Positions 48,906 to 57,898 of a DNA stretch of 64,000 nucleotides are shown here, piece by piece (within the stretch, counting starts at the first letter, position 1; each line of letters opens with the position of its first letter). The notes beneath the pieces are model-generated. The model saw only the letters and a list, made by a program, of their open reading frames with translations, was not told the DNA's origin and did no database searches. The DNA comes from an uncultured Ruminococcus sp. (lineage in GTDB: Bacteria > Bacillota > Clostridia > Oscillospirales > Ruminococcaceae): assembly GCA_902780695.1 (NCBI GenBank), contig CACZGM010000001.1:21277-85276 (forward strand). The letters are read 5' to 3'. The position numbers were made by a program, and so were the translations under genes.

Positions 48906-50675
48906 GTGAAAAGCGGTTTGATTTTCACCAATGACAATTGCATAGGGTGCAATAAATGCGTCCGTATCTGCTGTTCATTCGGTGCAAGCATATCCTATAA
49001 CCGCCCGGACCACAGTTCGATACACATAAATCCTGAACGCTGCATCAACTGCGGAGCGTGCATAGATGTGTGCAAGCATGATGCAAGAGAGTATCACGAT
49101 GATACCGCGGCTTTTTTTGACGATCTCAGAAAAGGAGAGCGGATATCTCTGCTGATCGCTCCGTCGTTTGAAGCAAAATATCCCGGAGAGTACAGAAAAG
49201 TTCTCGGCGCGCTGAAAGAGCTCGGCGTGAAGCGTATGCTCCCCGTGGCGCTCGGTGCCGATATATGCACATGGGGATATCTGAAACTGATAAACGAAAA
49301 AGGATATAAGGGAAGGATCTCCACGCCATGTCCCGTCATTGTCTCTTTTGTCGAACTCTGGAGACCGGAACTTATCCCGCTCCTCATGCCTGTAAAGAGC
49401 CCGATGATGTGCGCGGCACAGTATTACCGCAGCAAGCTCGGCATCACCGATAAATTCGCGTTCATCGGTCCGTGCATAGCAAAGCGTGCAGAAATGGATA
49501 AATATCCGGAGCTTGTGCAGTACAACATCACATTCCCGAAACTCATCGAATATATAAACCGGCACGGTCTCGGAAACGAGGAGATGTTCGAGGGGCTTGA
49601 CGCGGGTCTCGGCACATTCTACCCCGCACCCGGCGGACTTGCCGACAATATCAAGTGGTTCCTCGGAGACGATACGCCGATACGCACCGTTTCGGGAAAA
49701 AAATACATATATGAGCGTTTTCTCACGAACACGAAAAAGCTGATCGAAGGCGGTCATCCGTTTGTGCTGTATGATGCGCTGAACTGCCGTGAGGGCTGTC
49801 TTGAAGGCACGGCGAAAGCCAATGCCGAAGACCGCGAGTACAAGGGACTTTACACGATCAACGATATCAGGACAAAAAGCAAGCGGGTCTCTCCCGATTC
49901 GCCGTGGTCTCCGGAGCTTTCACCCGCGCAGCGTCTTGCGAATCTGAACAGACAGTTCGCGGATCTTGATCTGAACGACTATCTGACAGAGTTTGAGGAC
50001 AGGAGCGATTCATGCAGAATAGTATATCCGACCGATGAAGAAGCCGATGCAATATACCGTTCCATGCACAAGGACGATGAAAATTCAAGGAATATCAACT
50101 GTTCTGCCTGCGGATATGAGACCTGCCGTGAGATGACGGTCGCGATACACAACGGCTTCAATACCCGCCACAACTGTGTTTACAGCGAGAAAGAGGAAAG
50201 CATCTATCTCACAAAGATGTCGTTCAGCGATCAGCTCACCGGAGTCATGAACAGGAACGCATATCAGCGGAAGCTGAATTCGCTGTACGGACACGGCAGC
50301 TCGCTCGGACTTATAATTGCGGACGTGAACGGACTTAAATACGCAAACGACAACGAAGGTCACGCAGCCGGAGACCGCCTTATCATCGAAACGGCGCACG
50401 CGCTTGCGAACGAGTTCGGCGTGGAGCGCGTATTCCGTACCGGCGGAGACGAGTTCCTCGTGGTCCTGCAGGATTTCAAGGAGCAGGAGCTTGAAAGCGA
50501 TATACAGCTTGTTAAGGAATATCTTTCGAGTGTAAAGGTAAGCACCTCGATCGGTCTTGCCTACTCGGAACACTTCAGCGGTGATATCAACGAGCTTCAG
50601 AATACTGCCGACATGAGAATGTACGAGGATAAAGAACGTTACTATAAAATGACGGGAAAGACCCGCAGAAGCTGA
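48906..50675 (+). CDS. [FeFe]-hydrogenase-like sensor fused to a GGDEF diguanylate cyclase
   Basis: This protein has 589 residues. Two 4Fe-4S motifs come first (CIGCNKCVRIC and CINCGACIDVC, residues 14-57). The H-cluster-type domain (about 75-330) has STPCPVIV in place of TSCCPAW, GPCIAKRAE as motif 2 and NCREGCLEG as motif 3. A further four-Cys Fe-S motif CSACGYETC lies near 400. The C-terminal GGDEF domain (about 435-585) reads RTGGDEF near 513, with no clear RxxD inhibitory site. The changed first motif loses the proton-relay cysteine, which is typical of sensory rather than catalytic hydrogenases. It would couple hydrogen or redox state to c-di-GMP. GTG start after AGGGAG. A SpoIIE-type phosphatase gene converges on it. 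Confidence 0.88.
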   Translation: MKSGLIFTNDNCIGCNKCVRICCSFGASISYNRPDHSSIHINPERCINCGACIDVCKHDAREYHDDTAAFFDDLRKGERISLLIAPSFEAKYPGEYRKVLGALKELGVKRMLPVALGADICTWGYLKLINEKGYKGRISTPCPVIVSFVELWRPELIPLLMPVKSPMMCAAQYYRSKLGITDKFAFIGPCIAKRAEMDKYPELVQYNITFPKLIEYINRHGLGNEEMFEGLDAGLGTFYPAPGGLADNIKWFLGDDTPIRTVSGKKYIYERFLTNTKKLIEGGHPFVLYDALNCREGCLEGTAKANAEDREYKGLYTINDIRTKSKRVSPDSPWSPELSPAQRLANLNRQFADLDLNDYLTEFEDRSDSCRIVYPTDEEADAIYRSMHKDDENSRNINCSACGYETCREMTVAIHNGFNTRHNCVYSEKEESIYLTKMSFSDQLTGVMNRNAYQRKLNSLYGHGSSLGLIIADVNGLKYANDNEGHAAGDRLIIETAHALANEFGVERVFRTGGDEFLVVLQDFKEQELESDIQLVKEYLSSVKVSTSIGLAYSEHFSGDINELQNTADMRMYEDKERYYKMTGKTRRS

Positions 50676-50689
50676 CGGCGCGGAGCCCG

Positions 50690-51000
50690 CGCTGTCAGCA
50701 GCTGTATTTCAGAGTTTTCTGCTCTGGGCTGCCGCAGACTGAAACGCAGTGGGGTTGGCGATATTTCGTGCTAAAATAGCAGAGAATAGCTAACCGAGGT
50801 GGCGCACCCGTCAATAGAAGAATGTCGCTACGCATTTCGCCGCGGGGCGTTCCCCGCCACCAGTCAATAGAAGAGTGTCGCTACGCATTTCGCCGCGGCG
50901 CGTCCGCCGCTGGGGTTGGCTATAATTTCATTCCACAACATTCAAAATATGGTTTATTGAAAAGAAACCGCACAGACTGCTGCTCTGTGCGGTTATTGTT
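50690..51000. repeat. Composite palindromic repeat element, copies 6 and 7
   Basis: It contains GCAGCTGTATTTCAGAG, ACGCAGTGGGGTTGGC, ATAGCTAACCGAG, two AGAATGTCGCTACGC-type cores (50818 and 50871) each followed by GCCGCGG palindromes, and a CCGCACAGACTGCTGCTCTGTGCGG hairpin (50969-50993). That hairpin can end both convergent flanking genes. No gene is supported in 50676-51022. Confidence 0.7.
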
Positions 51001-51022
51001 ATTTCTGAAACGCCGTTCGTTT

Positions 51023-52486
51023 TTATGCCGATGCCGTTCCGTTATATCTGAAGCACAGCATCGTGATATCGTCAAACTGCTCCGCTTCCGCCACAAATGA
51101 ATTGATGCCGTCCATGACATTGTCGAGGATATCCTTCGGGCTTGCGCCGGGGTCGCGGTTGAGGGCATCGAGCGTTCGTTCCGCGCCGAAAAGTTCATTG
51201 CGGGAGTTGGTAGCTTCCGCAACGCCGTCGGTATATACGAAAAGGCTGTCGCCGGGGTGCAGTTCAAATTCGTGCTCGCGGAACCTTATCCCTTCTATTG
51301 TCGCAACGGCAGGCGAATGCTTGTAGACTATCATCTCAAACTTCCCGCCGGCACGCATGAGAGCCGGGTTCTCATGACCCGCGTTGACCGCCACGCCCTT
51401 GCCCGTTGATATTTGCAGGACCGCAGCCCACACGGTGACAAACAGTCCGGTATCGTTGTTCTCGCACATCTGATCGTTTACGCTCGCAAGAGCTTCACCG
51501 GGACTTTCACCGTTCTGCAGATGCGACTTTATCAACACGCGGGAGACCATCATGAAAAGAGCGCCGGGTACGCCCTTGCCGGAAACGTCCGCCATAACGA
51601 GGCCAATATGATCGTCGTCTATCAGGAAGAAGTCGTAGAAATCGCCCCCGACTTCCTTGGCGGGAGTCATGCTTGCGAAAAGATCAAATTCGTCGCGCTT
51701 CGGGAATGCGGGAAACAGCCGCGGGAGCTGGCTTGCCTGTATATCCGTCGCCATGCCGAGCTCCGTTTCTATGCGGGAGGATTCAAGTCTCTGCTTCTCA
51801 AACTTCTGTGTAAGATCGTCGGTAATGACCGCGAACATATTCACCGCGGCACCGATAGTGGCGATGATGATGAACTTGACTTCCGAATAGAAAGCCTGCA
51901 GAATGATAGCTCCCAGCGGCGCAAGAAGATAGATCCAGAAAGCGGCGGCTACACGTCTGGGAAAATTCCGGCGATAGCGTATGAGCATGAGCATTCCGAT
52001 CGTCAGCAGAATGACCGGCGCCACGTTTGACAGGAAATACAGTCCCGAACGGTGATATATGTTGTTCTCGTCAAAGTAGTAGTACATACCGGTGAACTGT
52101 GCGATTATCAGCAATGCCGTGTGCAGGAACAGCACCGCCGTTATCACCCACCTCTGAGCCAGCATTTTTTCCCCGGTAAGCGCACCCGCCATTATCATGA
52201 ACGTCATCATCGAGGACATTATGCCCGACACAAAGAACTCAATGAACACGGCGGCACGGATTATCATACCGGGAATTTCTCCCGGATTGCCGAGTACGAG
52301 CATTCTTACAAGATACATGGTAATATATACTATCACCAGCGACAGGAAGATCACGAAGAATTTACGGGTCTGTCCGTCTATCGGCGCTTTTCTTATCTGG
52401 ACTATACTGAGTCCGAGGACGCCTATGCCTGCCGCGATCATAAAAAAGTTTATCAGATCGCCTATCGAAAAAACAAAAGGAGCCAT
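51023..52486 (-). CDS. Membrane SpoIIE/RsbU-type PP2C phosphatase
   Basis: This protein has 487 residues. Six to seven membrane segments fill residues 8-225; the C-terminal half is a PP2C phosphatase of the SpoIIE class. Metal-site motifs are present: MTPAKEVGGDFYDFF, MADVSGKGVPGALFM, NAGHENPALM, YTDGVAEATNS and FDDITMLCFRY. Such enzymes dephosphorylate STAS antagonists in partner-switching systems. The only STAS gene in the window is at 11342, so that may be its target, though the gap makes this uncertain. In other Clostridia, sensory hydrogenase genes lie near phosphatases of this class, as here. AAAGGAAT precedes the ATG. Confidence 0.92.
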   Translation of the reverse strand: MAPFVFSIGDLINFFMIAAGIGVLGLSIVQIRKAPIDGQTRKFFVIFLSLVIVYITMYLVRMLVLGNPGEIPGMIIRAAVFIEFFVSGIMSSMMTFMIMAGALTGEKMLAQRWVITAVLFLHTALLIIAQFTGMYYYFDENNIYHRSGLYFLSNVAPVILLTIGMLMLIRYRRNFPRRVAAAFWIYLLAPLGAIILQAFYSEVKFIIIATIGAAVNMFAVITDDLTQKFEKQRLESSRIETELGMATDIQASQLPRLFPAFPKRDEFDLFASMTPAKEVGGDFYDFFLIDDDHIGLVMADVSGKGVPGALFMMVSRVLIKSHLQNGESPGEALASVNDQMCENNDTGLFVTVWAAVLQISTGKGVAVNAGHENPALMRAGGKFEMIVYKHSPAVATIEGIRFREHEFELHPGDSLFVYTDGVAEATNSRNELFGAERTLDALNRDPGASPKDILDNVMDGINSFVAEAEQFDDITMLCFRYNGTASA

Positions 52487-52609
52487 GGCAATATTCCTTT
52501 CATGAGCTGTCCCGGTACTGCATTATAAGGGACCGGGGCGGTACAGCGCAAAAGCTGCGTGCGGAGTCTCCCGACGGCCTTTTCGCATTTCAGCTTTTAT
52601 ACTGTTTGT

Positions 52610-52638
52610 ATTATATCACATTTTCTTGAGAAAAGCAA
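52610..52638 (-). promoter_or_regulatory. Promoter of the PP2C phosphatase gene
   Basis: Minus strand: TTGCTT (52638-52633), a 17-bp spacer and TATAAT (52615-52610) in the TGATATAAT form. Confidence 0.7.
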
Positions 52639-52673
52639 TAGAGATATGACCGTGTATTATTGCTGACATTCCG

Positions 52674-52915
52674 CAAAGGCAGGTCCGGTATAACGCAGTC
52701 AGAGCAAAAGATTTCGCAAAAATTATAAAAAATTTTTCAAAAACCTTAAAATGTGCAAAGAAACTGCAAAGGTCGGTATGATATAATACAGACAGAGCAA
52801 AGGGAAAAGCCCTTTGACGGCAGGTTTCAGAAAAAAATTTAAAAATATTTCAAAAAACTTTAAAATCTGCAAAGAACCTGCAAAGGTCGGTATGATATAA
52901 TACAGACAGAACAAA
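52674..52915 (+). promoter_or_regulatory. Second tandem promoter-repeat array (two good copies, one degenerate)
   Basis: The same unit as at 43661-44000. TATAAT boxes are at 52782-52787 and 52896-52901 (114 bp apart), and a decayed TATAAC at 52689-52694. The TTTTTCAAAAA tract, TGCAAAG repeats and GGTCGGTATGATATAATACAG are retained. It drives the secreted protein gene at 52967. Confidence 0.75.
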
Positions 52916-52966
52916 AAGAAAACCCGGAACAACCAAAACCCAAACTATTAAACGGAGGACACTGAT

Positions 52967-54853
52967 ATGAAAAAGACTAACATTACAAAAAAGACAATCG
53001 CAACCGCTCTCGCGGCAATCACAATGACAGGAACATTCGGCACGATCGCATACGCGGACAATGAGATCACTTCTCCCGAGCTTGAATATACAGCAAAAGC
53101 GGATGAAGGCATCAATTATCAGCTTGACCCGGCGGAAGAGAATACAGCTCCTGTTGAGGAGACAACACCCTCAGCCGAGGAAACACCCGCAGTTGAGGAG
53201 ACACCCGCAGCCGAGGAAATACCCGCAGCCGAGGAGACAACACCCGCAGCCGAGGAAATACCCACAGTTGAGGAAACACCCGCAGTTGAGGAAACACCCG
53301 CAGTTGAGGAAATCAGCCATGAAGCCCTTGTTGACGCAGCTATCGAAGCGTGCAAGGATATCTCCGACTACAACGGTACAGCTGTCATTACAACAAACGT
53401 TACCGCTATACCGGGAGATTTATGCTGCCTCAGCACCAATGAAGAGCAGAAAGTCATTGATACGCTCATTGATCTCGACAACGCACTCATAGACGATCTC
53501 GCGGATATGCTCCCGATGGGAAACACTCTTACGAAGCCTCTCAAGTGGCTTACAGGCTGGCTCTCCGATGAGAACCACGAAGATGACCCGGATCCCATAG
53601 ATGAACTTGGCAACAAAATCGATGCCGGGTTCAATAATCTCGACAACAAGATCAATAATCTCGGCACTATGATAAACGATCTTTACGCCGAACTCAACTC
53701 CGCAACCACCAAGATCAACAACAAACTCAATGACATTTCAAAGCAGGCTGATGTCAACGCTGAATGGCTCCGCGCAATGAATGACAACAGCACCCGCCTT
53801 ACAAAATGCACATCTCAGCTCGATGAGCTCAATTCAAAGGCTACCGGAATTTCCGGTATGTACTACCGCATCTCCGGCATAGAGACAGACACAGGACGCA
53901 CCGATCTTGAAAAGCTCGTTGACCTCGCTGCTCTCAGCCATGACCCCACAATGATTTCCCTTACAGAAAAGCTCGATGTGCTTTCTGACAGCCTTTATGA
54001 AAGAACAGGCGCTCTGAACACCAATTTCTTCGACGCTGTGACCATATATAATTACAAGGACGTTATGTTCTCAACGGAAGCATACGATATGAGCATCGAC
54101 AGCGTAAACGTGATCGTGGAACAGTACATTACCTCCGCAATGCTCTACCTCAGAACTCTCGAAGCTGAAAACGAGATAGCTTCTTTCACCAAGGATGAGC
54201 TCATGCAGCTCGGAGACGAGTACATAGATCTCTGGAACAGCGTAAGAAAACAGGGCGGTTCTACCATAACGATGAGATATGACCGTGTAAAGCAGGATAT
54301 CGAAAAGGTACTCACAGGCTACACCAACTATGTCAACAAATCCGTTAACGACGTCCGCTACATTGACCACGGCAAGACAAACGTTTCTGTCAAGGGAAGC
54401 ACAAGATCCAATGACCAGAGTGACGCTTCCGGGCTTTTATCCTCCGAGGACAAAACACGTTTCGCTATCGACCACATATATGCGGGAAATGTTATGAGCC
54501 AGTCGGAAATGCTCAGAATAGTTGACTATGCCAAGACCCGTTACCCCGAAACCAGCTTCAAGGAATTTATGAACGGTGTCGGCATCGACGTAGGTGATGC
54601 AGAACATCTGCTCTGCTCAGACAATATCAAGAAGGAATCAACATTCTTTATGAGCCGCTCCGCAGATTACTATACCGATACGATAGATATGAACACCAAG
54701 GGCTGCAAGTCCTCGGAAATCAAATTGGCGCATTATGAGAACGGAACCGAAACAAGTTTCTGGTGGCAGTCTTCGGATTTTAACAACTGCAATAATACTA
54801 ACCCCAATAACGAAACCTACAACTACTCCTTCTTCGTACTCGAAATACAGTGA
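52967..54853 (+). CDS. Secreted coiled-coil protein, twin-cassette member 2
   Basis: This 628-residue protein has the same signal peptide and first 60 residues as the 44085 product (MKKTN, GTFGTIAYADNEITSPE, DEGINYQLDP). A run of about a dozen imperfect Glu-Glu-Thr-Pro/Ile-Pro-Ala units follows (residues about 63-113). The mature part is long and alpha-helical: a short hydrophobic stretch (LADMLPMGNTLTKPLKWLTG), then heptad-like helices (IDELGNKIDAGFNNLDNKIN, LNSATTKINNKLNDISKQ), and a C-terminal part with four Cys. The arrangement recalls helical surface or pore-forming proteins, but I see no diagnostic family motif. GGAGG precedes the ATG. Confidence 0.85.
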   Translation: MKKTNITKKTIATALAAITMTGTFGTIAYADNEITSPELEYTAKADEGINYQLDPAEENTAPVEETTPSAEETPAVEETPAAEEIPAAEETTPAAEEIPTVEETPAVEETPAVEEISHEALVDAAIEACKDISDYNGTAVITTNVTAIPGDLCCLSTNEEQKVIDTLIDLDNALIDDLADMLPMGNTLTKPLKWLTGWLSDENHEDDPDPIDELGNKIDAGFNNLDNKINNLGTMINDLYAELNSATTKINNKLNDISKQADVNAEWLRAMNDNSTRLTKCTSQLDELNSKATGISGMYYRISGIETDTGRTDLEKLVDLAALSHDPTMISLTEKLDVLSDSLYERTGALNTNFFDAVTIYNYKDVMFSTEAYDMSIDSVNVIVEQYITSAMLYLRTLEAENEIASFTKDELMQLGDEYIDLWNSVRKQGGSTITMRYDRVKQDIEKVLTGYTNYVNKSVNDVRYIDHGKTNVSVKGSTRSNDQSDASGLLSSEDKTRFAIDHIYAGNVMSQSEMLRIVDYAKTRYPETSFKEFMNGVGIDVGDAEHLLCSDNIKKESTFFMSRSADYYTDTIDMNTKGCKSSEIKLAHYENGTETSFWWQSSDFNNCNNTNPNNETYNYSFFVLEIQ

Positions 54854-54879
54854 TACTGCCGAATACAGGAAAACAGCAA

Positions 54880-54904
54880 AACCGCACGGAAACCCCGTGC
54901 GGTC
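54880..54904 (+). terminator. Terminator of secreted protein 2
   Basis: ACCGCACGG and CCGTGCGGT arms around AAACC, about 27 bp after the stop. A second copy of the same hairpin stands at about 55234-55256. Confidence 0.7.
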
Positions 54905-55260
54905 TGTCTGTCAAAAAAGTAAATTTTTTGACAGACTTGTCCTGCGCGGACAGCGCCAGCCCCCTTTAAAAAAGGGGGCTGGACACCCCAAACAGACTGC
55001 TGTATTTCAAAGTGCAGATTTATGTCAGGCGCAGACTGAAATGCAGTGGGGTTGGCGATATTTCGTGCTAAAATAGCAGAGAATAGCTAACCGAGTGTGC
55101 CGTTGTTGCTGCTTTATATGTGCGCTTCGTGCGCACTTTTGGCAGCAACTACCACTGCATCATGCAGTGCACCCGCCGAAAGAAGAATGTCGCTACGCAA
55201 AACGCCGCGGGGCGTTCCCCGCATTGACAAGCTGACCGCACGGAAACCCCGTGCGGTTCT
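54904..55260. repeat. Composite palindromic repeat element, copy 8
   Basis: It opens with GTCTGTCAAAAAA/TTTTTTGACAGAC and the CCAGCCCCC/GGGGGCTGG hairpin (as at 15261). GTATTTCAAAG, GCAGTGGGGTTGGC, ATAGCTAACCGAG and TGTGCGCTTCGTGCGCA follow, then CACTGCATCATGCAGTG, the AGAAGAATGTCGCTACGC core (55182) and GCCGCGGGGCGTTCCCCGC. It is the most complete copy. No gene is supported in 54854-55434. Confidence 0.7.
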
Positions 55261-55358
55261 TTCATTATATACAGAAGAATATAACTGACCGGGACAATAA
55301 TACAATATGAAAATTGTTTTTAAAAATTGGAAAAATCTATTTTTTTCGTTTCTTATGA

Positions 55359-55387
55359 TTGAAATACAGACAGTAATATGCTAAAAT
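55359..55387 (+). promoter_or_regulatory. Promoter of the MATE transporter gene
   Basis: TTGAAA (55359-55364), a 17-bp spacer and TAAAAT (55382-55387), 48 bp before the ATG. Confidence 0.65.
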
Positions 55388-55434
55388 AAACGTTAATATT
55401 GTTTTTGACCATCACCCGTCAAAGGAGAATATCC

Positions 55435-56814
55435 ATGTCCGATGATAAAGTTCTTTCGCAAAAAGACAGACAGTTCCGCGAATTTGTCCTCGGCGGTGAT
55501 ATGTGGAAAGTCATAATCTCTGTCTGCATACCGCTTGCGGCTTATTCGGGGCTGCTCCATATATTCAAGATAATAGATACGATGATAGCGGCACATATAG
55601 GCACAGACGCCGTTTCTTCCATAGCGTACATATCCCAGATCAGCTTTGTGATCTCCGCGATAGGCGGCGGTCTCGCTATCGGCGCAGGCATGAAGATAAG
55701 CGAAGCATACGGCGCGGGGAATTACGATCTTGTGCGTAAGAGGGTAAGCACCGTTTATTTTCTCTGCTTTATTATAAGTATCCCGGTACTGCTTGTCATA
55801 CCGTTTACCCCGGAATTCCTCCGGCTTAACGGTACTCCGGAGGAGCTGATAGAAGCGAGCGGGCAATACTTTGCCGTAGAGCTTATCAATATTGCCGTTA
55901 CATTTTTCACGACCGTTTACATTGCCGTTGAACGCGCAAGAGGCAACACGAAGCTGATCATGTGGATAAACGTGGTCTATCTCGTTATAAAATCGGCTCT
56001 TACGGCATTATTCGTGTATGTCATGAACGGTACCGTCGTCATGATCGCTGCCGCCACGCTCGTTGCCAACCTTGTCATGCTTCTGACAGCGGCAGTCAAT
56101 ATGCTGAAAAAAGACAGCATATTCGGTTTTTCAGCATCTCAAATATCCATGCGCAAGCAAGTCATTATGCCGGTGATAAATATTTCATATCCCGCAGTCA
56201 CGGAAAAAGCTGCCTTTGCATACGGAAAGCTGATCGTCAACAAGATGAGTACCGATTACGGCACTTCCGTAGTAGGAGCGCTCGGTGTATCCAACAACAT
56301 CGGCGGTATTGCGACACAGCTTCAGAACGGTTTCCAGCAGGGCGGAGCTTCAGTCATCAGCCAGAATATCGGCGCGGGGAAGAACGACCGTGCGCTGGAC
56401 GCGTTCAAAAAGCTGCTGATCGTGAATATTGTTCTGGGCGCAGTGTTTATGGCGCTGACGCTTATTTTCATCGACCCGCTGTGCGGTCTGTTTTCCGGAC
56501 AGGACGAGCAGTTCCGTCTGCTGATAAAAACAGTGTATGGCTATGAGGCTCTCGGAGCAGTAACGCTCGGCATAAACGCCGCCGTTATGGCGCTGCTCTA
56601 TGGTTTCGGATATACAAAGCTCACGCTTGTGCTGAACGTTATGCGCGTATTCGTGTTCCGCATACCCGTGCTGTGGTTCCTGCAGAATTTTACCGATATC
56701 GGCAGCGAAAGTGTCGGTATCGTCATGATGGTAAGCAACATCTCTGTCGGAGTCTGCGCCGGTATCGTGGCGTTTTTCGTTATCAGACGCATCAGAAAAA
56801 AAGAGAATTTATGA
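55435..56814 (+). CDS. MATE-family multidrug/metabolite efflux transporter
   Basis: This 459-residue cation-antiporter protein has about 12 membrane segments in two related halves. Family marks include ISVCIPLAAYSGLLHIFKIIDTMIAAHIGTDAVSSIAYISQI in the first half and VSNNIGGIATQLQNGFQQGGASVISQNIGAGKNDRALDAFKK at the start of the second half. The ATG at 55435 follows AAAGGAG. Neighbours give no hint of the substrate. The gene is monocistronic and converges on a minus-strand membrane-protein gene 12 bp away. Confidence 0.93.
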   Translation: MSDDKVLSQKDRQFREFVLGGDMWKVIISVCIPLAAYSGLLHIFKIIDTMIAAHIGTDAVSSIAYISQISFVISAIGGGLAIGAGMKISEAYGAGNYDLVRKRVSTVYFLCFIISIPVLLVIPFTPEFLRLNGTPEELIEASGQYFAVELINIAVTFFTTVYIAVERARGNTKLIMWINVVYLVIKSALTALFVYVMNGTVVMIAAATLVANLVMLLTAAVNMLKKDSIFGFSASQISMRKQVIMPVINISYPAVTEKAAFAYGKLIVNKMSTDYGTSVVGALGVSNNIGGIATQLQNGFQQGGASVISQNIGAGKNDRALDAFKKLLIVNIVLGAVFMALTLIFIDPLCGLFSGQDEQFRLLIKTVYGYEALGAVTLGINAAVMALLYGFGYTKLTLVLNVMRVFVFRIPVLWFLQNFTDIGSESVGIVMMVSNISVGVCAGIVAFFVIRRIRKKENL

Positions 56815-56826
56815 TATGATGCTCCG

Positions 56827-57339
56827 TCACTGAAAAATACCGAGAAAGATCCATGCCAGCACTGCCGAAACGGCGACTTCTGTTATCAGCTTCGGTATCT
56901 CTTTTCCGTCCCATTGCGGCTCCACGCTCCATACTGTCGGCGTTTTGCCGGTTTTCTGCCTGATAAGTATGCCGAAGATCCTTGTTTTGGTGAACATCCA
57001 CCAGTCCAGCACGACAGCGTCAAAGATCGAGATCATCCAGAAGAATATCACAAAGCGGAGCGTAAGCTGCCAGAAGTCCATGCCGGATTCCACGCCCTGT
57101 CTGCCCGCGGATATGATCGTGATGACGTACAGTGTGCCGACGACCGCAACCAGCAGAGCAAGCGAGATCTTCCCTTTCATACTGAATTTTCTGCTTATCC
57201 CGTGTTCCTCAAGCAGCTTTTTCGCACCGGGCGTCATACACCAGTATGCGACCTGCGGCGCAGAGAAAGCGCCGATAAGGCAAAAAGCGGTAAGGAGTAC
57301 GACCCCGATCAGGCCGTATAAAAAACTTAATAACATCAT
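56827..57339 (-). CDS. Hypothetical membrane protein (four TM segments)
   Basis: This 170-residue protein has membrane segments at about 2-26, 58-80, 92-112 and 150-168. A conserved-looking stretch WMISIFDAVVLDWWMFTKTRIFG lies in the third segment, and the cytosolic loop has GKTPTVWSVEPQWDGKEIPK. I recognise no family with a known function. GAGGG stands upstream of the ATG pair at its start. It converges with the MATE gene. Confidence 0.7.
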   Translation of the reverse strand: MMLLSFLYGLIGVVLLTAFCLIGAFSAPQVAYWCMTPGAKKLLEEHGISRKFSMKGKISLALLVAVVGTLYVITIISAGRQGVESGMDFWQLTLRFVIFFWMISIFDAVVLDWWMFTKTRIFGILIRQKTGKTPTVWSVEPQWDGKEIPKLITEVAVSAVLAWIFLGIFQ

Positions 57340-57898
57340 GCATTCCCTCTTTCAGCAAAATCGCCGGCTTGGTTAGCCGCCGCAAACCCGCAGGCATATT
57401 ATAGCATAAACCGGCTAAGATTTCAAGATGTAAACAGGAAAAATACGTCCGGTCATGAACTGCTGTCTGAAATACCTTCCGGGGATACAGCATACCCCTG
57501 CCCCGGTCCTGTTCCGGCACCGGCATTAATACAGCAAACAGAAGCGCCCCGACGGTTTTGTTGAACCGCCGGGGTGTTCCTGCAATGTTTACGGACAGCT
57601 GCCGGGCATTCATGCTCTTCTGAACGTATATTATCATATCATCGATCGTGGATTCCGCATTTCTGAAAGACTCATACTGTTTGCGGAGATTCGGGTCGTT
57701 TATCCTGGAAGCGTCAAAGTCTGCGGAAAGGAGCTTCTTCTGTGCGTTGAGGCTTGCAAGGATATACGAGCTTACCTCATAGTAATCGGTGAGTGTGCTT
57801 ACTATGTACGGCTTTACTGCGTCATGCACTTCACCGCTGAACATATAGTTCTGCGTGTTGCTCTTGTACAGTACCGTGAAAAGATCGTCCTTCGTCAT
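57209..57898 (-). CDS. Unrecognised protein; frame reads through a terminator-like hairpin
   Basis: Starting at 57898 with AAGGAAGA upstream and overlapping the Crp gene by ATGA, the first 105 residues look like a normal soluble helical protein (MTKDDLFTVLYKSNTQNYMF, then YYEVSSYILASLNAQKKLL and STIDDMIIYVQKSMNAR). Thereafter the frame translates a CCCCGGCGGTT/AACCGTCGGGG-type hairpin (about 57549-57577) as TPRRFNKTVGALL. It continues in low-quality sequence until it overlaps the next gene by 131 bp. The real or ancestral product probably ended near 57580, so a lost stop or frameshift is likely. Function unknown; it is co-expressed with the Crp regulator. Confidence 0.5.
   Translation of the reverse strand: MTKDDLFTVLYKSNTQNYMFSGEVHDAVKPYIVSTLTDYYEVSSYILASLNAQKKLLSADFDASRINDPNLRKQYESFRNAESTIDDMIIYVQKSMNARQLSVNIAGTPRRFNKTVGALLFAVLMPVPEQDRGRGMLYPRKVFQTAVHDRTYFSCLHLEILAGLCYNMPAGLRRLTKPAILLKEGMHDVIKFFIRPDRGRTPYRFLPYRRFLCAAGRILVYDARCEKAA

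Noticed and set aside
53061-53492. Overlapping basic frame (RKHPQLRK repeats) within the second secreted protein gene
   Set aside because: It is the plus-one frame of the Glu-Glu-Thr-Pro repeat region, and low complexity explains it.
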